A stretch of DNA of 64,000 bases from an uncultured bacterium (GTDB taxonomy: Bacteria > Verrucomicrobiota > Lentisphaeria > Oligosphaerales > Oligosphaeraceae): positions 1-64,000 of the forward strand of contig CACYQT010000009.1 of the NCBI GenBank assembly GCA_902776645.1, read 5' to 3'. This document shows, piece by piece, positions 1-7,730 of this stretch (position 1 is its first letter; the number at the start of each line of letters is the position of its first letter). The notes below the pieces were generated by a model. That model made no database searches. It was not told the origin of the DNA and saw nothing but the letters and a program-made list of their open reading frames with translations. The position numbers were made by a program, and so were the translations under genes.

Positions 1-90
1 TCTTCTTTCGCTTCCTGTTTCAAAAACTCCGAATAGTTGCACATGTCTTCTGCCTCCCGTGTCTTGCTTAAACCATATTTCTCATGAAGC
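1..90 (-). pseudogene. 3' fragment of a PD-(D/E)XK transposase-like gene
   Basis: Bases 1-90 are identical to 289-378, an offset of 288 bp. They encode the stretch around HEKYGLSKTREAEDMCNYSE of the neighbouring full gene, read on the minus strand. The identity stops abruptly after base 90, where the sequence changes to unrelated DNA before the end of the full gene. This is therefore a partial duplicate. Its other side lies outside the window, so it is unknown whether it belongs to a second full gene or is a remnant. Confidence 0.7.
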
Positions 91-131
91 GGTCACGCAG
101 AATGTACGCCTCCCAAGGTTTTCACATCCCG

Positions 132-1127
132 TCAATCGACCATGACGGCGGCATGCTTCTCACGAAGCATCTCGCGTAATGTCTTCAATTGCTCCTCATC
201 AATTCGTAGATACTTCATTATCTGCCTGTCACTGATATGGTCTATTTCCAATTGTTCCAAAAATTTGAGTTTTTCTTCCTTTCTCGCGTCTTCTTTCGCT
301 TCCTGTTTCAAAAACTCCGAATAGTTGCACATGTCTTCTGCCTCCCGTGTCTTGCTTAAACCATATTTCTCATGAAGCTCGTCGAGCCGTTCCAGCGGGC
401 CGGCGATGTCTGTCAATAACAGCTGCAGATAGCGTATCTCGTCGTTCACAGGATACGCCGGATCGTTGTTGAAACGAACCGTGTAGCCTTCCAGCAGATC
501 GTAGTCCTCCTTGTCGGCGGCGACGCCGCCTTCGCCGAACACACGCTCCCCCGCGAGGAAGAAGCGGTCGATGGATGGCGCCTCCCCCTTCGCCAGCCTT
601 GGGCAGAACCATAGCGAGTAGCACTTGCTGATGCTCCCGTAGTCGCTTCCCGCGAATGTGACGCCCCGCTGTCTGGATACCGAACGGCATAGATAATATA
701 CCATGCGTGATTCAATTGGATAGCCAGGATCCCCTTTTTTCTGCACTTCAATGTCGATAACCACGCCGATAGACCGGCCCGGACGGTTTGGGGATGGCAG
801 CATGAGCACGACATCGTACATCGCCGTCCGCTCCGCCAGCTGTTTGTCCTCCACGTTGCCCGTCGGGACGCTCTCCGGCGGAGCCTCCCCCGGATGAACG
901 GGTATCTTTCCGATCTCCAGCCGCGATTGCGGAAGGTATTTGTCCATCACCTCCTGCATGGTGCAGCCTTTGTATTCGTCAATGAAATGCACCAGCAGCC
1001 AGGCGAGCACTTCCCGGTTGCTGAAGATTCTCTTGATGAGAGGATCCCCCGACGGGTCGTCCTGCCCTGTCAGGAGATTATGCCCTAATGAGCTGAATTG
1101 CAATTGGATATCTTGTTCCATAGCCAT
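132..1127 (-). CDS. PD-(D/E)XK nuclease family transposase (Rpn-like)
   Basis: Putative recombination-promoting nuclease/transposase of the PD-(D/E)XK superfamily. The core is visible as YDVVLMLP, then GVVIDIEVQKKGDPGYP, then FAGSDYGSISKCYSLW, giving the D...(D/E)xQ nuclease signature. The C-terminus is charged and helical (KQEAKEDARKEEKLKFLEQLE) and ends in a short helix-turn-helix-like segment, as in the family. The second family member at 45643-46590 shares the IE(V/I)QKK and FAGSDY blocks. The open frame extends up to 1223, but the extra 32 residues do not match that relative and no Shine-Dalgarno precedes either ATG, so the ATG at 1127 was chosen on family length (331 aa). A partial duplicate lies just downstream and a 10-bp iteron array just upstream. 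Whether the protein transposes DNA is inferred from the family name only. Confidence 0.75.
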   Translation of the reverse strand: MAMEQDIQLQFSSLGHNLLTGQDDPSGDPLIKRIFSNREVLAWLLVHFIDEYKGCTMQEVMDKYLPQSRLEIGKIPVHPGEAPPESVPTGNVEDKQLAERTAMYDVVLMLPSPNRPGRSIGVVIDIEVQKKGDPGYPIESRMVYYLCRSVSRQRGVTFAGSDYGSISKCYSLWFCPRLAKGEAPSIDRFFLAGERVFGEGGVAADKEDYDLLEGYTVRFNNDPAYPVNDEIRYLQLLLTDIAGPLERLDELHEKYGLSKTREAEDMCNYSEFLKQEAKEDARKEEKLKFLEQLEIDHISDRQIMKYLRIDEEQLKTLREMLREKHAAVMVD

Positions 1128-1249
1128 TTTTCTTATCGTCGCGTCGTCCTTCCTCCCCGCTTCGATTCCCCCGGCATCAACACAACATAGCACGGCAATG
1201 GCAAAAGTCAACAATATATCCATGAAAAATATTTATTATGATATATTTT

Positions 1250-1319
1250 ATGACTTTTAACGACTTTATATGATTTACGATGACTTGTTATGATTTTACA
1301 GGAAAGGCAATGACTCCTC
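1250..1319. repeat. 10-bp iteron array, consensus ATGAYTTTWN
   Basis: Five contiguous 10-bp units occupy 1250-1299: ATGACTTTTA, ACGACTTTAT, ATGATTTACG, ATGACTTGTT, ATGATTTTAC. A further in-phase unit, ATGACTCCTC, lies at 1310-1319 after one lost unit. The array is upstream of the PD-(D/E)XK gene. A similar three-unit array lies at 45526-45555 before the second such gene. The 10-bp spacing places each unit on the same face of the helix, which would suit cooperative protein binding. Confidence 0.7.
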
Positions 1320-1375
1320 ATGGGTTGAACTGATTATTTTCTAGACACTTACCGTTTCTCAACGGTCTTCACACG

Positions 1376-2269
1376 TCATAATTCCCCCACCATCTTCGCA
1401 AAGCGTTCACAACGTTCATGGGCGTCCGCAAGATACGCTTTCTGATTCGCTTCAGGCTGTGGCCCAGGCTTTTGCGTCTCCGGATCAATGAAAGTGAATG
1501 GCGTGTGGCGCATCGTGATTTCGTAGCTCAACGGACCGCGGTAACTCGAATCTTTGATAATGTCCGCCAAGGCCTGCCAATCAACCGTCCCCATGAACGG
1601 CGGCTGATGCAGGTCATGGACACCGTCGTTATCATTCAAATGCAACGCGCCCAGGCGGTTGCGGTTTTTCTTCAACAACGGGAGCTGCTTCTCTTCCGAT
1701 CCCGCGAGCACATTGCCATGGCCGGAATCATAGCAGAAATTGACGACGGACGCAGGATAGCGCGACAAAGCGGCCTCGATCGTCTCCCATGTATCGTTGA
1801 ACGTGTTCTCCAACGCGATGCGCACGCCTTCCTTCTCCAGCCACGGCACCAGTTCGTCCAGCGATTTCAGGACTTGCGCGAAGCACTTGCGCTGACGATC
1901 GTTATCTTCATCGGACCTTGTGACGGTGCAGGCGGGAATATGCATGATCACATGGCCCGGCCCGCCCAGTTCCTTCAGCATCAGGCAACGGTTTTTGACC
2001 AGTTCCACGCCGGCCAGACGCTGCGTCTCGTCAAACGACCACCAGCATTTTTCTTCTCCGGACGAACCATGCACATCCAGCAGCTTGACATTATTGGCCG
2101 CCATCAGCCGCCTGATCGCATCGATTTCACACGGCATGTAGGCAAAATCGCCCGTGAAATGATGGCACCAATGCAGATGCGTGAAACCCGCCTCGCCAAT
2201 CAGCCGCACCGGCTGTTCGGGAGAACCTGTGCTGCTGACGTAATCCGTTGTGATGGAAAGCTGTGTCAT
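1376..2269 (-). CDS. Sugar phosphate isomerase/epimerase (AP endonuclease 2-like TIM barrel)
   Basis: Cytoplasmic TIM-barrel protein of about 297 residues in the xylose isomerase-like/AP endonuclease 2 superfamily. Metal-site elements typical of the fold are seen in order: FTHLHWCHHF near the N-terminus, ALENTF (metal Glu), CYDSGHGN (Asp/His), and LHLNDNDGVHDLHQPP (His/Asp), then YEITMR near the end. These point to divalent-metal-dependent sugar isomerisation or epimerisation, but the substrate cannot be read. The ORF has ATGs at 2275 and 2269; AAGGG sits about 8 nt before the second, so MTQLSITTDY is taken as the start. The gene is divergent from the Ldh-type dehydrogenase at 2427, and the shared upstream region carries nested inverted repeats, so the two may form one catabolic unit. 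Confidence 0.8.
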   Translation of the reverse strand: MTQLSITTDYVSSTGSPEQPVRLIGEAGFTHLHWCHHFTGDFAYMPCEIDAIRRLMAANNVKLLDVHGSSGEEKCWWSFDETQRLAGVELVKNRCLMLKELGGPGHVIMHIPACTVTRSDEDNDRQRKCFAQVLKSLDELVPWLEKEGVRIALENTFNDTWETIEAALSRYPASVVNFCYDSGHGNVLAGSEEKQLPLLKKNRNRLGALHLNDNDGVHDLHQPPFMGTVDWQALADIIKDSSYRGPLSYEITMRHTPFTFIDPETQKPGPQPEANQKAYLADAHERCERFAKMVGEL

Positions 2270-2332
2270 GTCCATTGCCCTTTTTTGATGATTGTTTTTC
2301 GATATGACAAACTTCCTTTAATCTACATTCAT

Positions 2333-2385
2333 GGCAACGCTTTTCAATGCGTTTGCATTGCCACTGGACCATTTTGAAATATAGT
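2333..2385 (+). promoter_or_regulatory. Candidate promoter with nested inverted repeats (operator-like)
   Basis: Nested inverted repeats occupy 2333-2362: outer GGCAA/TTGCC, AACGC (2336-2340)/GCGTT (2349-2353) and AATGC-GTTT-GCATT (2346-2359). They overlap a possible -35 TTGCCA (2358-2363), which is 16 bp from a possible -10 TATAGT (2380-2385) reading toward the Ldh gene. The placement between divergent catabolic genes suits a repressor operator, but this is inferred from sequence alone. Confidence 0.4.
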
Positions 2386-2426
2386 ATTGACGAATGATCG
2401 CAATCACCAAGACAGAAGGCACTCCC

Positions 2427-3461
2427 ATGACACTGATTCCTGTTGAAGAACTTAAAAAACGCGTCGCGTCCATCGCAACAAAAGGCGGCATTCCCGCTGA
2501 AGATGCGAACATGCTGGCCGAAACACTGGTCGTAACGGACATGCGCGGCGTCCATTCCCACGGCGTCGTCCGTCTTGCGCGATATCTCGACTGCATCAAG
2601 GCAGGCGGAATCAAACCAGCCGTCATGCCTGTAACCATCAGCGAGACAGACACTTCCCTTCAAGTCAGCGCCAATGGCGGCCTCGGCATTCCCGCCGCCG
2701 TCCGGACCATGCGGCGGCTGCTGGAGAAAGCAAAAGAACAGCCCATCTGCATCGCCACCGTCAACCACAGCGACCATTACGGCGCGGCCGGATACTATTC
2801 CATGATGGCTGCCGACAAAGGTTATCTGGCTTTCTCCATGAGCAACACATGTCCGCTCATCGCGCCGACAGGCGGCCGCGCGGCCGCCATCGGCAACAAT
2901 CCCTTCGCCTATTCCGCCCCCGGACGCAAATATCGCGGGCTGCTGTTCGACATCTGCATGAGCAAAGTCGCGGCCGGCAAGCTCATTTTCGCCGCCGCCG
3001 AAAACAAGCCCATCCCCGAAGGATGGATTCTGACGCATGACGGCAAGCCCACGACGGACGCCAACGAAATCTGGCATGACGCCGTCATGCTGCCGTTCGC
3101 GGAGCACAAAGGCTACGGTCTAGCCGTTATGGTGGAGCTCATGACGGCCGTTCTGGGCATGTCGGGCATGATGTCGGGCGTCCATTCATGGAACACCAAG
3201 CCCGGCCGCGACGCCGACACGGGCCATACGTTCATTGTCATCAATCCCAAATTCATGGGCGGCGAAGAAGCCTTCCGCGAACGGGTCGACGCGATGATCG
3301 ACGAACTGAAACGCTGCCCGACGATGGACGGCGTTTCGGAAATCCTCTATCCGGGCGAGCTGGAATGGCGGCGTGAAGCGAAAGCCCTGCGGGATGGGCT
3401 GGATCTTCCGGAAGCCACCCTGAAGGAGCTCGAACGGGCGGAAAGCATGGTTTCACGGTAG
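2427..3461 (+). CDS. Ldh family (malate/L-lactate/ureidoglycolate-type) oxidoreductase
   Basis: NAD(P)-dependent 2-hydroxyacid dehydrogenase of the malate/L-lactate dehydrogenase (Ldh_2, YlbC/DpkA/AllD) family, 344 residues. Family features are DMRGVHSHGVVRLARYL, ATVNHSDHYGAAGYYS (active-site His region), AFSMSNTCPLIAPTGGRAAAIGNNPFAYSAP (cofactor region, positions 2838-2930), and LPFAEHKGYGLAVMVELM with ML..G near the C-terminal third. The frame is open from 2394, but an ATG at 2427 preceded by GAAGG about 6 nt away and lying downstream of a plausible -10 fits better. It is divergent from a TIM-barrel isomerase, suggesting a joint role in oxidised-sugar or hydroxyacid catabolism. The exact substrate is unknown because the family is broad. 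Confidence 0.85.
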   Translation: MTLIPVEELKKRVASIATKGGIPAEDANMLAETLVVTDMRGVHSHGVVRLARYLDCIKAGGIKPAVMPVTISETDTSLQVSANGGLGIPAAVRTMRRLLEKAKEQPICIATVNHSDHYGAAGYYSMMAADKGYLAFSMSNTCPLIAPTGGRAAAIGNNPFAYSAPGRKYRGLLFDICMSKVAAGKLIFAAAENKPIPEGWILTHDGKPTTDANEIWHDAVMLPFAEHKGYGLAVMVELMTAVLGMSGMMSGVHSWNTKPGRDADTGHTFIVINPKFMGGEEAFRERVDAMIDELKRCPTMDGVSEILYPGELEWRREAKALRDGLDLPEATLKELERAESMVSR

Positions 3462-3472
3462 TTTTCCCATGT

Positions 3473-3544
3473 CCAATATCGTCCGACGGCGGGGACGCCG
3501 ATGACACACCAACATCGTCCGACGGCGGGGATGACGACGGCACA
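3473..3544. repeat. Two tandem 36-bp GC-rich units with a short palindrome
   Basis: Units start at 3473 and 3509 and share the core ATCGTCCGACGGCGGGGA. The first holds the palindrome CGGCG-GGGA-CGCCG (3487-3500); in the second the right arm is altered. The array lies between the Ldh stop and the heparinase gene and resembles the other hairpin arrays in the window in arrangement, including the 36-bp period seen at 39144. Confidence 0.6.
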
Positions 3545-3662
3545 CCATGTTTTTTTCTTGAAAAAAGCATCATAAGTCCTTTTGTTGCCGTTTGACATGC
3601 TATATTTACTCCTATGTAGTTCCATGAACAACGTCTCCAATCCATTCACAAAAGGAGTAAAC

Positions 3663-6233
3663 ATGTTTGTCAAACACTGTCTGCCATTGGCCTGCATCGG
3701 CCTGCTGGCCTTGAACGTCGTCTCCGCCCAGGAGGAAGTTCCTCAGCCGGAAGTGCCTCCACGGCTGTTGATTGACACACAGGACGCCGCCATTTGGAAC
3801 GGCGGCTCCCCGGACACGACCATTGTCCGCGAAGGCATTCCCGCCACCATCCGATGGGAGCACGCCAAGGCCCCCGCCCTCCGTGCCACAAAATTTCCAA
3901 CTGATTGGACCGGACCGCACAACGCCATCGAATTCTGGCTCCATTCCAACAAGGAAAACCGCGCATCGTTCATGTTCATCATCGCCTCCGAAAATCCCAA
4001 CACGGACGGCATGGACTACTACCAGATGAAAATCACCCTGAATTTCTCCGGCTGGCGGAAATTCACGGTCCCATTGAAAAATTTCGGCATCGCCCGCGAA
4101 CCGCTTGGCTGGAATCAAATCACCGCCGTTTACTTCACCGCCGAAGGCTGGGGAAACACGCCCAATCCGGAATCCGTCGTCAACGTCGGTCCGTTCCGTC
4201 TGGTCTATATTTCGCCCACCCATGGGCCGCGTGTCAAAGACAAAGAATTCTTCAACTGCCTGAATCTTGACTATCCGGGCATGGAAGCCGTCAAGGCCGC
4301 CGTCACAAACAACGACCTCAAAGCCGCTAAAGCCGCTTTTGTCAAGCACTTGAAGACACGCGAAAAACCGCTTTGGTATTTCGACTGGCGGAAATTCAAC
4401 GATCCGTCCTCCCGCAATCCGAACTACAATCTGACCAACGCGGACAAATACGCCTCCAATCTGCTCGTCTCCTGCGGCATCTGGCATCAGTTCGGCGAAA
4501 AAGTCGAATGGGACATCAATCCGACGGAACTCAAATACAACGAATGGACATGGCAGCTCTCCCGCCATCCGTTCTGGACGGAGCTCGGACGGGCCTACTG
4601 GGCGACCGGCAATGAAAAATACGCCAAGGCGTTCGTCAGCCAGCTCCGCTCATGGATCATCGACAATCCCGTCCCGTTCGACGCGGGCAACGTCGCCTAT
4701 TCCCGCTGGCGCACCATCGAGACGGGTATCCGCACGTTCTCGTCATGGCCGAACTCCTTCTTCTATTTCCTTGCGTCGCCAAGCTTCGACGATGACTCTA
4801 TCATCTTGATGGTCAAGTCTTTCTACGAACACGCCATTCATCTGCGGATGTTCCCGCAGCGCAACAACTGGCTCTGCATGGAGATGAACGGCCTCTACCA
4901 CATCGGCACCCTCTTCCCCGAATTCAAGGAAGCCGCCGAATGGCGCCAATACGCGGGTGACCGCCTCTATTCCGAAATGAACATCCAAGTCTATCCCGAC
5001 GGCGCGCAGGTCGAACTCGCCCCCGGCTACCACGGTGTCTCGCTGGTAAACTTCCTCGGCACGTATAAGTTGGCTCAGCTCAACAATCAACCGCTTCCGG
5101 CCGACTATGTCTCACGCCTTGAAAAGATGTACGGCATGTATCTCAACGTGACCTCCCCCGCCGGCCAGACGCCCGCGCTCAACGACTCCGGCTGGGCGGG
5201 CACGAGAGGCCCCTGCAAAGAGGCCGCCGAACTCTTCCCGAACCGCAAGGATTTCCTCTATTGGGGCACCGAAGGCAAGGAAGGCACGGTTCCGTCGTTC
5301 ACGTCCAATTTCATGCCCTACGCAGGATGGTTCACCATGCGCACGGGATGGGATCCGGAAGCCCTCTGGCTCCACATGGAGGCGGGGCCCTTCGGAGCGG
5401 GCCACCAGCATGAAGACAAGCTCACCTTCGCCATCCACGCCTACGGAACACGACTGCTGACGGAAGGCGGAACATACGCCTACGATTCGTCGCAGTGGCG
5501 CCGCTACGTCCTCTCCGCCCGCGCCCACAACATCGTCCGCGTCGATGGCCTTGACCAGTGCCGCTGGAAAGACAACCGCTTTAATCTCACGGAGAAACCG
5601 CTGGACAACCGCTGGATCACGAACGAGCAGTACGATTTCGCGGAAGGCATCTACAACGAAGGCTTCGGCAGGGAGTTGCAACTGAAGGTCAGCCATAGCC
5701 GCGCCATCCTGTTCATCAAGCCGAACTACTGGCTGCTCTTCGACGTCATGTCGCCGGAGGATGATCAGGAGCATGAATACACGTCATGGTTCCATTTCAA
5801 CACGGACCAGACGCTGAAACTCGACGCCTTCAACGGCTACATCAGCGCCGATGAAAACACCGCCAATCTGCTCATCGCGCCGTTGAATCCCAACGGTTTG
5901 GATGCGCAGAACCTCTGCGGGCAAGAGCAGCCTGAAGTCCAGGGATGGCTTCCAGCCGGCGGCTACAGATGCCGCCCCATTGCGACGCCCACCTTCGTCC
6001 GCAAGGCGAAGGGCGTCCATGCGGAGCCATATCTGCTGTATCCCGTCCGCGCAGGCGAAGAGCTACCTGTCAAGCAAATCAAATCATTGGGCGGCAATAG
6101 CTTCGAAATCCTGTTCAAGGACGGTTCGAAGCATGCCGTCCAATTCACGCTCGGCAAACAGTATCTTGATTCATTGAAATGGTCGTCGTTTGACCAAAAC
6201 GGCAAATTGACATCCAGCATCGTCATTGAATAA
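3663..6233 (+). CDS. Secreted heparinase II/III family polysaccharide lyase
   Basis: Exported lyase-like protein of 856 residues. A signal peptide (MFVKHCLPLACIGLLALNVVSA) is followed by a beta-rich module of about 160 residues (IEFWLHSNKENRASFMFII onward) resembling a carbohydrate-binding domain. Next come an alpha-toroid region (KPLWYFDWRKF, FWTELGRAYWATGNEKYAKA, NNWLCMEMNGLYHIG) and a C-terminal heparinase II/III-like beta-sandwich (FGAGHQHEDKLTFAIHAYG, RAHNIVRVDG). In this family a Tyr/His pair performs beta-elimination on uronate-containing polysaccharides such as heparin/heparan sulfate or alginate. The substrate here is not determinable. The start at 3663 is fixed by AAAGGAG 5 nt upstream; the frame is open from 3582. 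A GH39 gene follows after 19 bp, so the two are probably one transcript. Confidence 0.85.
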   Translation: MFVKHCLPLACIGLLALNVVSAQEEVPQPEVPPRLLIDTQDAAIWNGGSPDTTIVREGIPATIRWEHAKAPALRATKFPTDWTGPHNAIEFWLHSNKENRASFMFIIASENPNTDGMDYYQMKITLNFSGWRKFTVPLKNFGIAREPLGWNQITAVYFTAEGWGNTPNPESVVNVGPFRLVYISPTHGPRVKDKEFFNCLNLDYPGMEAVKAAVTNNDLKAAKAAFVKHLKTREKPLWYFDWRKFNDPSSRNPNYNLTNADKYASNLLVSCGIWHQFGEKVEWDINPTELKYNEWTWQLSRHPFWTELGRAYWATGNEKYAKAFVSQLRSWIIDNPVPFDAGNVAYSRWRTIETGIRTFSSWPNSFFYFLASPSFDDDSIILMVKSFYEHAIHLRMFPQRNNWLCMEMNGLYHIGTLFPEFKEAAEWRQYAGDRLYSEMNIQVYPDGAQVELAPGYHGVSLVNFLGTYKLAQLNNQPLPADYVSRLEKMYGMYLNVTSPAGQTPALNDSGWAGTRGPCKEAAELFPNRKDFLYWGTEGKEGTVPSFTSNFMPYAGWFTMRTGWDPEALWLHMEAGPFGAGHQHEDKLTFAIHAYGTRLLTEGGTYAYDSSQWRRYVLSARAHNIVRVDGLDQCRWKDNRFNLTEKPLDNRWITNEQYDFAEGIYNEGFGRELQLKVSHSRAILFIKPNYWLLFDVMSPEDDQEHEYTSWFHFNTDQTLKLDAFNGYISADENTANLLIAPLNPNGLDAQNLCGQEQPEVQGWLPAGGYRCRPIATPTFVRKAKGVHAEPYLLYPVRAGEELPVKQIKSLGGNSFEILFKDGSKHAVQFTLGKQYLDSLKWSSFDQNGKLTSSIVIE

Positions 6234-6252
6234 TATATAAGGAACAATCACC

Positions 6253-7593
6253 ATGGCAGACAAAATCATCGCTGATTTCAGCGTCTCGACAGGAAAAGTC
6301 CGCAAGGAGCTTTACGGCTCGGGCCTTCACATCTTCACCGCCCATCGCCACATCCATGACAACACCGACGTGTTCAAAACGCTCCGTTTTCCAATCGTCC
6401 GCAACCATGACTGGGCGTTGAACAACCCCAACCAACGGATGATCGACGTGCATCACATCTTCCCGTTGATGCATCTTGATCCCGCAGACGAAAAAAACTA
6501 TGTTTTCGGCCCTTCGGACGAAGTCATCCGCCTCGTCTATGAAGCGGGTTCCAAAGTCTTCTATCGCCTGGGCACAAGCATCGAACACACGGAAGGCGTC
6601 CATTTCAACGCGAATCCGCCGGAAGATTTTGAAAAATATGCTGAAGTCTGCGCCGCCATCATCCGCCACTACACGAAAGGCTGGAACAACGGCTTCCATT
6701 ACGATATGAAATATTGGGAAATCTGGAACGAACCGGAAGGCCGCATCAACATGTGGACGGGAACGGATGAACAGTTCGCCAAATTCTTCGCCATTGTGCT
6801 CAAACGGTTGAAAACGGAATTCCCCGAACTGAAGATTGGCGGCCCCGCCCACTGCAGCTTCCGGGCGGATCTCATCGACATGCTGAAGGCCGAATGCGAC
6901 AAGCTGGACGTCAAACCTGACTTCTATTCCTACCACATGTACGCCAACAACTTGGATACGCCGAAATATCTCGCCACAGCCCCGCGCGAATATCTGGACA
7001 AAATCGGCTGGACGGAAACGGAAACCGTCCTCAACGAATGGCATTTCATCCGCGCTTGGAGCGGCGTCCATTCCAATATCACGGAGGAATCCTACCGCCG
7101 TTCCGTCGAAGGGAAAGACGGCCTGATGGGCATCAACTCCGCCGCCTTCAACATCGCCACATTCTGCATCTGGCAGGATTCAAAGCTCGATTCCGCATAC
7201 TATTACGGCTGCGGCACAGGCAGCTGGGGCATCACCTATCCTAGCACACGCTGGAACAAGAACTACTATTCGCTGCTGATGATGCGCGACATGGTCTATG
7301 ACTTCCCGAACAAAGCCGCCGTCTCCGGCGGCGGAGAAACGCAGCGCGCCCTCGCCGCCGTTTCAGAAGACGGCAAGCAGGCCGCCGTCCTCATCGGCGA
7401 CCTGTGCGGTTCCAGCATGGATATCACAGTGGAAATCAAAGGTTTCGGATTCGCTTCCTCCGCGACATGCACGATTCTCGACGACGCCCGTGAAAACGCA
7501 ACCGTCGAAATCAAACCGGACAAGAACGGCCTCTACCATCTGACGAAATCCGAGCCCGGATCCGCCGCTTTCATGCTGATTCTGAAGAAGTAG
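6253..7593 (+). CDS. GH39-like glycoside hydrolase (beta-xylosidase/iduronidase type)
   Basis: Cytoplasmic clan GH-A hydrolase of 446 residues without a signal peptide. The acid/base Glu is seen in YWEIWNEPEG (about E160) and the nucleophile in TVLNEWHF (about E262), the arrangement of GH39 (beta-xylosidase and alpha-L-iduronidase). The barrel is followed by a small beta domain (AVSGGGETQRALAAVSEDG to the end). AAGGA lies about 9 nt before the ATG. Placement directly behind the secreted heparinase II/III gene suggests that it acts on oligosaccharides released by the lyase; an iduronidase-like role would fit glycosaminoglycan breakdown, but this is inference. A strong hairpin follows the gene. 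Confidence 0.8.
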   Translation: MADKIIADFSVSTGKVRKELYGSGLHIFTAHRHIHDNTDVFKTLRFPIVRNHDWALNNPNQRMIDVHHIFPLMHLDPADEKNYVFGPSDEVIRLVYEAGSKVFYRLGTSIEHTEGVHFNANPPEDFEKYAEVCAAIIRHYTKGWNNGFHYDMKYWEIWNEPEGRINMWTGTDEQFAKFFAIVLKRLKTEFPELKIGGPAHCSFRADLIDMLKAECDKLDVKPDFYSYHMYANNLDTPKYLATAPREYLDKIGWTETETVLNEWHFIRAWSGVHSNITEESYRRSVEGKDGLMGINSAAFNIATFCIWQDSKLDSAYYYGCGTGSWGITYPSTRWNKNYYSLLMMRDMVYDFPNKAAVSGGGETQRALAAVSEDGKQAAVLIGDLCGSSMDITVEIKGFGFASSATCTILDDARENATVEIKPDKNGLYHLTKSEPGSAAFMLILKK

Positions 7594-7603
7594 AAAATAA
7601 TCA

Positions 7604-7634
7604 CTAGAATTTCCAGAGCTTCTGGAAATTCTAG
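7604..7634 (+). terminator. Perfect 14-bp hairpin after the GH39 gene
   Basis: CTAGAATTTCCAGA (7604-7617), loop GCT, TCTGGAAATTCTAG (7621-7634). It is followed by ATTTATTATC rather than a pure T run, so termination is probable but not certain. It ends 12 bp before the upstream alternative ATG of the next gene. Confidence 0.6.
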
Positions 7635-7730
7635 ATTTATTATCTCATGATTCGTCTTACAGCTTTCATTTTGTGCCTCGTATCTCTCATATCTCTTGCA
7701 GAAAACAAACCAATAGCAAAAGGAGAAACC

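Noticed and set aside
1351-1366. ACCGTT-TCTC-AACGGT hairpin after the TIM-barrel gene as terminator
   Set aside because: Only 6 bp of stem and no T run on the transcribed strand.
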